A stretch of 8,803 bases of DNA, taken from Alphaproteobacteria bacterium (GTDB lineage: Bacteria > Pseudomonadota > Alphaproteobacteria > RF32 > CAG-239). Shown piece by piece: positions 5,380 through 8,803 of the stretch. The notes beneath the pieces are model-generated. The model was given only the letters and a program-made list of their open reading frames with translations. It was not told the origin of the DNA and searched no databases. Made by a program: the position numbers and the translations under genes. Within the stretch, counting starts at the first letter, position 1. The number at the start of each line of letters is the position of its first letter. The stretch covers positions 1-8,803 of the forward strand of contig JAGCFG010000021.1 of NCBI GenBank assembly GCA_017650255.1, in the 5' to 3' direction.

Positions 5380-6901
5380 AAAACTTATAGTCCGGTACTT
5401 TCCATCTCAAAGACAGAGCTTCGGCTATGTGTATTCTACGCAAAATATTTTCATTTTGCAAGTCCGCAATTGTCCTTGCCAACCTTAAAGTGCGATTATA
5501 CCCTCTGGCAGAAAGTTTTGTTTTGTCAGCATAGCCTACCAGCAAGGCTTTTGCCTCCGAATCCATAACTGTTGCTTTTTCCAAAAATTCACCATTTAGT
5601 TCAGAATTTGTGTATAACTCTGGACATCCCATTTCACAGTTACGCTCATATTGAATTTTTCTTGCAGCAATAACCCTTTTTCTAATCTCTTCGCTGTGCT
5701 CACCTTCCGGCGCCGAGGCCATATCCCATGGGCTGACAGCCGGAACCTCAATTTGGATATCGATTCTGTCAAGCAACGGACCGGATATTTTTGACTGGTA
5801 CTCCTGCGCACATCTCGGTGCCCTCGCACATTCTCGCGCCGGGTTTCCCAAATAACCGCATCTGCAAGGGTTCATAGCTGCAATAAGCTGAATTTTTGCC
5901 GGAAATTCAATGTGAGAATTTACTCTGGAAATATTTATTTTTCCGGTCTCCAGCGGTTGTCTGAGCGCCTCCAGGGTAGATCTTGCAAACTCCGGCAACT
6001 CGTCCAAAAACAAAATTCCATTATTTGCCAAAGAAATATCTCCCGGTCGTGCCGGACGCCCTCCCCCGACCAATGCCGGCGTCGAAGCACTGTGATGCGG
6101 GGCTCTGAAAGGTCGTTCCACAATCAATCCCTGTCCTTTGAGTTCACCAGCAATAGAGGCAATCATACTTGTTTCCAAAGCCTCTTGCCTGTTCATTGGC
6201 GGCAAAATAGAAGGCAATCTGGCCGCCAACATAGATTTTCCCGAGCCAGGAGGACCAACCATTATCACATTATGTCCTCCCGCAGCCGCAATTTCCAAAG
6301 CTCTTTTTGCACTCTCTTGTCCCTTGACATCTCTCATATCAAGCGAACTGTAAGCCAAATCAAAAACATCTTCTTCCGGCGCCTCAATTTTCAAATTTCC
6401 ATGCAAAAAATTTATCAACTCTTCCAAACTTGCGGCAGGAACAATATCCTTTCCGCCTGCACAAACAGCTTCTTTACCCTGTTCTGCAGGACATATCAGC
6501 CCTTTGTTACTCTTTTGAGCCATAACCGCCGCCGGCAAAACACCGTTGACCCGAACAATCTTGCCGTCAAGCCCCAGCTCCCCCAACACCACATACGACG
6601 CCAAAGACTTTTGATCAACAATTCCCATGCCAGACAAAATTCCCAAAGCCAAAGGCAAATCGTAATGTGTTCCTTCTTTTACAATATCTGCCGGCGCCAA
6701 ATTTACCGTAATTCTTTTCGGAGGTAACTTAATTCCCAAAGAAAAAAGTGCCGCTCTTATTCTTTCGCGGCTTTCAGCAACAGCCTTATCCGGCAGACCG
6801 ACAATTGTAAAAGTAGGCATTCCTGCAGATAGCTGCACTTGCACTTCAATATCTATTGTTTGTAAACCATTAAAAGCAACTGTGTAACAGCGGGACAGCA
6901 T
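5378..6901 (-). CDS. comM: ComM / YifB family Mg-chelatase-like AAA+ ATPase
   Basis: The 507-residue product belongs to the ComM (YifB) family. In naturally transformable bacteria ComM is a hexameric helicase that extends heteroduplex DNA by branch migration during integration of incoming DNA, but it is also common in species not known to transform. The N-terminal domain has the family pattern GLPDKAVAESRERI and the KRITVNLAPAD region. The ATPase core has Walker A GPPGSGKS (216-223), Walker B ILFLDE (D300, E301) and four cysteines (346, 348, 358, 364) in NPCRCGY...ECARAPRC, a likely metal site. The C-terminal part carries LSARGYNRTLRLARTIADL, the sensor/arginine region. Length matches the family. 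The start at 6901 is chosen because AAGGTGG precedes it and MLSRCYTVAFNG is the usual N-terminus; an ATG at 6931 would overlap the upstream gene by 29 bases. The start is one base after the lipoprotein stop, so the genes are probably coupled. No other competence gene is visible. Confidence 0.96.
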   Translation of the reverse strand: MLSRCYTVAFNGLQTIDIEVQVQLSAGMPTFTIVGLPDKAVAESRERIRAALFSLGIKLPPKRITVNLAPADIVKEGTHYDLPLALGILSGMGIVDQKSLASYVVLGELGLDGKIVRVNGVLPAAVMAQKSNKGLICPAEQGKEAVCAGGKDIVPAASLEELINFLHGNLKIEAPEEDVFDLAYSSLDMRDVKGQESAKRALEIAAAGGHNVIMVGPPGSGKSMLAARLPSILPPMNRQEALETSMIASIAGELKGQGLIVERPFRAPHHSASTPALVGGGRPARPGDISLANNGILFLDELPEFARSTLEALRQPLETGKINISRVNSHIEFPAKIQLIAAMNPCRCGYLGNPARECARAPRCAQEYQSKISGPLLDRIDIQIEVPAVSPWDMASAPEGEHSEEIRKRVIAARKIQYERNCEMGCPELYTNSELNGEFLEKATVMDSEAKALLVGYADKTKLSARGYNRTLRLARTIADLQNENILRRIHIAEALSLRWKVPDYKF

Positions 6902-6902
6902 T

Positions 6903-7262
6903 TTACCACCTTGGAGAGGTCTCATTTTCACGCCAACGGCGAGTCGGATAGGTACCGTCTTTCAAAAAGTCTCTTGAAGCAACTCCGTACGGAACCTCTT
7001 CCACCCTTGTGAAACACCTTTCCTCCAATGCCTGAGCACATTGCTCTGCGCTCACCTCCGGTGTATCTTGGCAACAAGCCGTATCACCGGTTCTTTGATT
7101 GACCAAAAAAATCGGATTTTTTAAATTTTGCGGAGTTGTAGCAATAACAACATCTTCCACACTGTCTTCACAAGCCCAGAATGCTTTGCAGGCATAATCA
7201 ACCGTACAGGCTTGCAACAAAGCCACTACCGACACAAGAGAAAACAGCTTTACATATTTCAT
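6903..7262 (-). CDS. Small cysteine-containing lipoprotein of unknown function
   Basis: The 119-residue product begins MKYVKLFSLVSVVALLQAC, a lipoprotein signal peptide with lipobox LQAC, so C19 would be lipidated and the mature protein of about 101 residues tethered to a membrane facing the periplasm. Six further cysteines (25, 31, 63, 64, 75, 83) are consistent with disulfides. The C-terminal third is polar and Arg-rich with aromatic residues (YPTRRW). I recognise no domain family. It is the first gene of the minus-strand operon and its stop lies one base before the comM start. An ATG at 7277 would add five residues but leaves only about 10 bases of leader after the predicted transcription start, so 7262 is preferred. 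Its ribosome binding site is weak. Co-expression with another Cys-rich exported protein hints at a shared envelope role; this is inference. Confidence 0.8.
   Translation of the reverse strand: MKYVKLFSLVSVVALLQACTVDYACKAFWACEDSVEDVVIATTPQNLKNPIFLVNQRTGDTACCQDTPEVSAEQCAQALEERCFTRVEEVPYGVASRDFLKDGTYPTRRWRENETSPRW
6906..6912 (-). promoter_or_regulatory. Ribosome binding site deciding the comM start
   Basis: AAGGTGG on the minus strand lies within the last codons of the lipoprotein gene; its AAGG core is 7 bases before the ATG at 6901. No comparable site precedes the ATG at 6931. Confidence 0.7.
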
Positions 7263-7293
7263 TATTTCAAATCCCATAAATTGCTTTTGCTGA

Positions 7294-7321
7294 ATAATAC
7301 TATTTTTATAGCATTTTGCAA
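7294..7321 (-). promoter_or_regulatory. Promoter of the lipoprotein-comM-secreted protein operon
   Basis: On the minus strand a TTGCAA -35 box (7321-7316) and a TATTAT -10 box (7299-7294) are separated by 16 bases. Transcription would begin near 7287, giving a leader of about 25 bases before the ATG at 7262. The upstream DNA is very A/T-rich and could act as an UP element. Confidence 0.6.
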
Positions 7322-7349
7322 TAATTAATTAAGTTTTATCAAAAAAAGC

Positions 7350-7377
7350 TTGATTTAATAAAGTTTTAGGTTATATT
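7350..7377 (+). promoter_or_regulatory. Promoter of rpsF-rpsR-rplI
   Basis: TTGATT (7350-7355) and TATATT (7372-7377) are separated by 16 bases. Transcription would start near 7384, leaving a leader of about 88 bases. The promoter is divergent from the lipoprotein operon promoter, the two -35 boxes being 28 bases apart. Confidence 0.6.
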
Positions 7378-7383
7378 GAGCGA

Positions 7384-7463
7384 CGTCCCTTGCCGGGTTT
7401 ATCTCGGCTATACATAGAGTTTGTCCTTATTATATAAGGGCTTTGTTGAGAATCCATAAGGAG
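7384..7463 (+). promoter_or_regulatory. Structured 5' leader of rpsF, candidate S6:S18 autoregulatory site
   Basis: The leader contains hairpin GCCGGG/CTCGGC (7392-7397 with 7403-7408, one G-U pair, 5-base loop). A second hairpin, CCTTAT/ATAAGG, pairs 7425-7430 with 7434-7439. An alternative pairing of CCCTT (7387-7391) with AAGGG (7436-7440) would exclude the second hairpin. The leader ends in a strong ribosome binding site AAGGAG (7458-7463), 8 bases before the ATG. Many bacteria regulate rpsF through an S6:S18-binding leader RNA; the position and a CCG in the first stem fit that idea, but I could not confirm the consensus. Confidence 0.4.
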
Positions 7464-7471
7464 ATTTATAT

Positions 7472-7813
7472 ATGCAAAAATATGAAAGCGTGCTGATTGC
7501 ACGTCAAGATCTCGGCGCCTCTCAAGTTAACAGCATTGTATCTGACCTTTCAGAAACAATCAAAAAAGAAGGCGGCGAAGTTGTTAGAGTTGATAACTGG
7601 GGTTTAAAAACTCTTGCTTATCGCATCAAAAAAAATCGCAAAGGTCATTATGTGTTGATGAACATCGAGGCTCCTGCTTCTGCCATTGCAGAATATGAAC
7701 GCGTTATGCGCTTTAACGAAGACATAATTCGTTACATGACCTTGAAAGTTGATGAATTCTCTGAAGAGGTTTCATCTTCTGATGACAAAGAACCAATTGA
7801 AGAAGCGGAGTAA
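7472..7813 (+). CDS. rpsF: 30S ribosomal protein bS6
   Basis: The 113-residue product is bS6, a primary component of the 30S platform that binds central-domain 16S rRNA as a dimer with bS18. The frame shows the family pattern throughout: [11 protein letters not shown] at the N-terminus, [21 protein letters not shown] in the middle, [11 protein letters not shown], then [16 protein letters not shown]. An acidic tail of about 18 residues, rich in Ser, Asp and Glu, extends past the folded core, as in many bS6 proteins. Translation starts at ATG 7472 behind AAGGAG at 8 bases. It is the first gene of rpsF-rpsR-rplI, with only 5 bases to rpsR. Confidence 0.98.
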   Translation: MQKYESVLIARQDLGASQVNSIVSDLSETIKKEGGEVVRVDNWGLKTLAYRIKKNRKGHYVLMNIEAPASAIAEYERVMRFNEDIIRYMTLKVDEFSEEVSSSDDKEPIEEAE

Positions 7814-7818
7814 TCGAT

Positions 7819-8043
7819 ATGACAAATAAATCTAATTCAAAGAGAAAAGGCTGTCCTTTTTCAGGTGAAGATGCTTTGAAAATCGACTACAAAGACGTAA
7901 AACTCTTGAGCCGCTACATCTCAGAAAAAGGAAAAATTATTCCTAGTCGCATCACTAACGTTTCGGCAAAGAAGCAAAGAGAATTAGCTTTGGCAATCAA
8001 ACGTGCCCGCTACATTGCTTTACTTCCTTTCGTCGCTGATTAA
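7819..8043 (+). CDS. rpsR: 30S ribosomal protein bS18
   Basis: The 74-residue product is bS18, which pairs with bS6 on the 30S platform. Recognisable elements are the N-terminal KRKGCPFSG block, the central [23 protein letters not shown] stretch and the basic C-terminal helix [21 protein letters not shown]. The length is normal. Its GGAG ribosome binding site (7807-7810) lies inside the end of rpsF, 8 bases before the ATG, so translation is probably coupled to rpsF and the two partner proteins are made in step. Confidence 0.98.
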   Translation: MTNKSNSKRKGCPFSGEDALKIDYKDVKLLSRYISEKGKIIPSRITNVSAKKQRELALAIKRARYIALLPFVAD

Positions 8044-8054
8044 GGAGAACAGAA

Positions 8055-8540
8055 ATGGAAGTAATTCTTTTGGAACACGTTAACAAATTGGGTAAAATGG
8101 GCGAAAAAGTAACCGTAAAAAACGGCTATGCCCGCAACTACCTCTTGCCAAACAAAAAAGCCCTCCGTGCCACTGAAGAGAACATGGCCGTTTACGAACG
8201 TCAAAAGGCCGAGCTCGAGGCTCACAACAAATCTTTGTTTGATAATGCTACCAAACAAGCTCAAGATTTGGAAGGCTTTAAAATTGTGCTCATTCGCCAA
8301 GCTGCTGAAACCGGACAACTTTACGGTTCCGTCAGCATCAGAGATATTGCCGCAGCCATGAAAGAGGCCGGCAAAAACATTGAGCGTCGTTTCATCTCTC
8401 TTGAGCGTCCTATCAAAGATTTGGGTGTTTACAAGGTTAGTGTCAATTTGCACCCTGAAGTTACCCAAACCATTTTGGTAAATGTTGCTCGTACAGAAGA
8501 TGAGGCAAAAAGACAAGAAAACAACTTTAATAAAGAATAA
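8055..8540 (+). CDS. rplI: 50S ribosomal protein bL9
   Basis: The 161-residue product is bL9, which binds 23S rRNA near the base of the L1 stalk and reaches across the ribosome surface, helping frame maintenance. The N-terminal domain MEVILLEHVNKLGKMGEKV, followed by KNGYARNYLLPNKKA, is the family signature. A long charged connecting helix (about 42-75) leads to the C-terminal domain containing GQLYGSVSIRDIAAAMKEAG and IKDLGVYKVSVNLHPEV. The last 15 or so residues form a polar tail, making the protein slightly longer than the typical 150. AAGGAG (8042-8047), overlapping the rpsR stop, lies 7 bases before the ATG. A strong terminator follows 18 bases later, so this is the last gene of the operon. 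Confidence 0.98.
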   Translation: MEVILLEHVNKLGKMGEKVTVKNGYARNYLLPNKKALRATEENMAVYERQKAELEAHNKSLFDNATKQAQDLEGFKIVLIRQAAETGQLYGSVSIRDIAAAMKEAGKNIERRFISLERPIKDLGVYKVSVNLHPEVTQTILVNVARTEDEAKRQENNFNKE

Positions 8541-8558
8541 AAATAAAGTTGCAAAAAG

Positions 8559-8586
8559 AAAAGCTCCCGAGTCGGGAGCTTTTTTT
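8559..8586 (+). terminator. Rho-independent terminator of rpsF-rpsR-rplI
   Basis: AGCTCCCG (8562-8569) pairs perfectly with CGGGAGCT (8573-8580) around an AGT loop, extended by AAA/TTT pairs, with seven T residues at 8580-8586. The stem is GC-rich and the position fits the end of the operon. Confidence 0.94.
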
Positions 8587-8596
8587 GCTTTATAAC

Positions 8597-8623
8597 AAAA
8601 CCGATAGAAAATCTACCGGTTTT
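8597..8623 (-). terminator. Terminator of rpsU
   Basis: On the minus strand AAAACCGGTAG pairs with CTATCGGTTTT around a 5-base loop, with one G-U wobble, and ends in a short T run. The wobble position is an A-C mismatch on the plus strand, so the fold favours the minus-strand transcript. It begins 8 bases after the rpsU stop and converges with the rplI terminator. Confidence 0.75.
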
Positions 8624-8630
8624 ATATTTT

Positions 8631-8803
8631 CTAAAATCCTTCAGTATCCAAACGTTTTCTCAATTGTTTTCTAGATCTGCGGATTGCTTCAGCCTGACGG
8701 CGAGCTTTTTTCTCGCTGTTCTTTTCATGGCAGCGTCTCAGCTTCATCTCACGGAAAATACCTTCTCTTTGCATTTTCTTTTTCAAAACTTTCAAAGACT
8801 GTC
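8631..8803 (-). CDS. rpsU: 30S ribosomal protein bS21, C-terminal part (partial)
   Basis: The minus strand encodes 56 residues ending at TAG (8633-8631); the N-terminus lies beyond the window. bS21 is a small, very basic 30S protein near the anti-Shine-Dalgarno end of 16S rRNA that helps initiation. The visible sequence has the family core [22 protein letters not shown], followed by the Arg/Lys-rich segments [19 protein letters not shown]. Only about 10-15 residues should be missing compared with usual lengths. It is convergent with the rplI operon, and a terminator hairpin follows the stop. Confidence 0.95.
   Translation of the reverse strand, partial: QSLKVLKKKMQREGIFREMKLRRCHEKNSEKKARRQAEAIRRSRKQLRKRLDTEGF

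Noticed and set aside
5912..6727. Plus-strand frame of 271 codons opposite comM
   Set aside because: The minus-strand frame is an unmistakable ComM with all ATPase motifs; the opposite frame has Arg/Ser/Gln-rich antisense composition and no start signal.
6902..6931. Upstream comM start at 6931
   Set aside because: It would overlap the lipoprotein gene by 29 bases and adds ten residues absent from the usual ComM N-terminus; the ATG at 6901 has a good ribosome binding site.

Overview
The window looks like a housekeeping stretch of an AT-rich Gram-negative chromosome. EF-Tu, bS21, uS6, bS18, bL9, ComM and tRNA-Ala all read as bacterial. Periplasmic and lipoprotein export signals, together with the style of the ribosomal proteins, suggest an alphaproteobacterium, possibly a host-associated low-GC lineage. 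That placement is inference from sequence style; no database was consulted.

Layout, left to right. Bases 1-104 are the 3' end of a tuf gene, closed by a strong terminator. A plus-strand gene (234-2219) follows from its own promoter. It encodes an ABC exporter-type protein: a weakly hydrophobic six-helix membrane region fused to a complete ATPase domain. Bases 2220-2553 hold no credible gene. They carry a 76-bp direct repeat linked to the minus-strand tRNA-Ala(GGC) gene at 2554-2629. One copy runs from the tRNA 3' end through its terminator. The other is a relic tRNA 3' end with its own, differently paired terminator hairpin. The 168 bp between the copies contain several inverted repeats.

Bases 2764-7262 form a minus-strand operon of three closely packed genes, read right to left: a small cysteine-containing lipoprotein, comM (a Mg-chelatase-like AAA+ ATPase), and a large secreted protein. 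The large protein has a Cys/Pro-rich repeat region, a middle globular domain, and a C-terminal trypsin/HtrA-like domain in which all three catalytic positions appear substituted. The operon ends at a UUCG-loop terminator at 2730-2757.

Bases 7263-7471 are a divergent control region. A minus-strand promoter serves the lipoprotein-comM operon, and a plus-strand promoter and structured leader serve rpsF-rpsR-rplI (7472-8540), which ends at a strong terminator. The window closes with the 3' part of rpsU on the minus strand and its own terminator.

The translation genes are ordinary. The unusual material is the pseudoprotease-like secreted protein and its operon, the tRNA-linked repeat region, and the lone, poorly hydrophobic ABC exporter.
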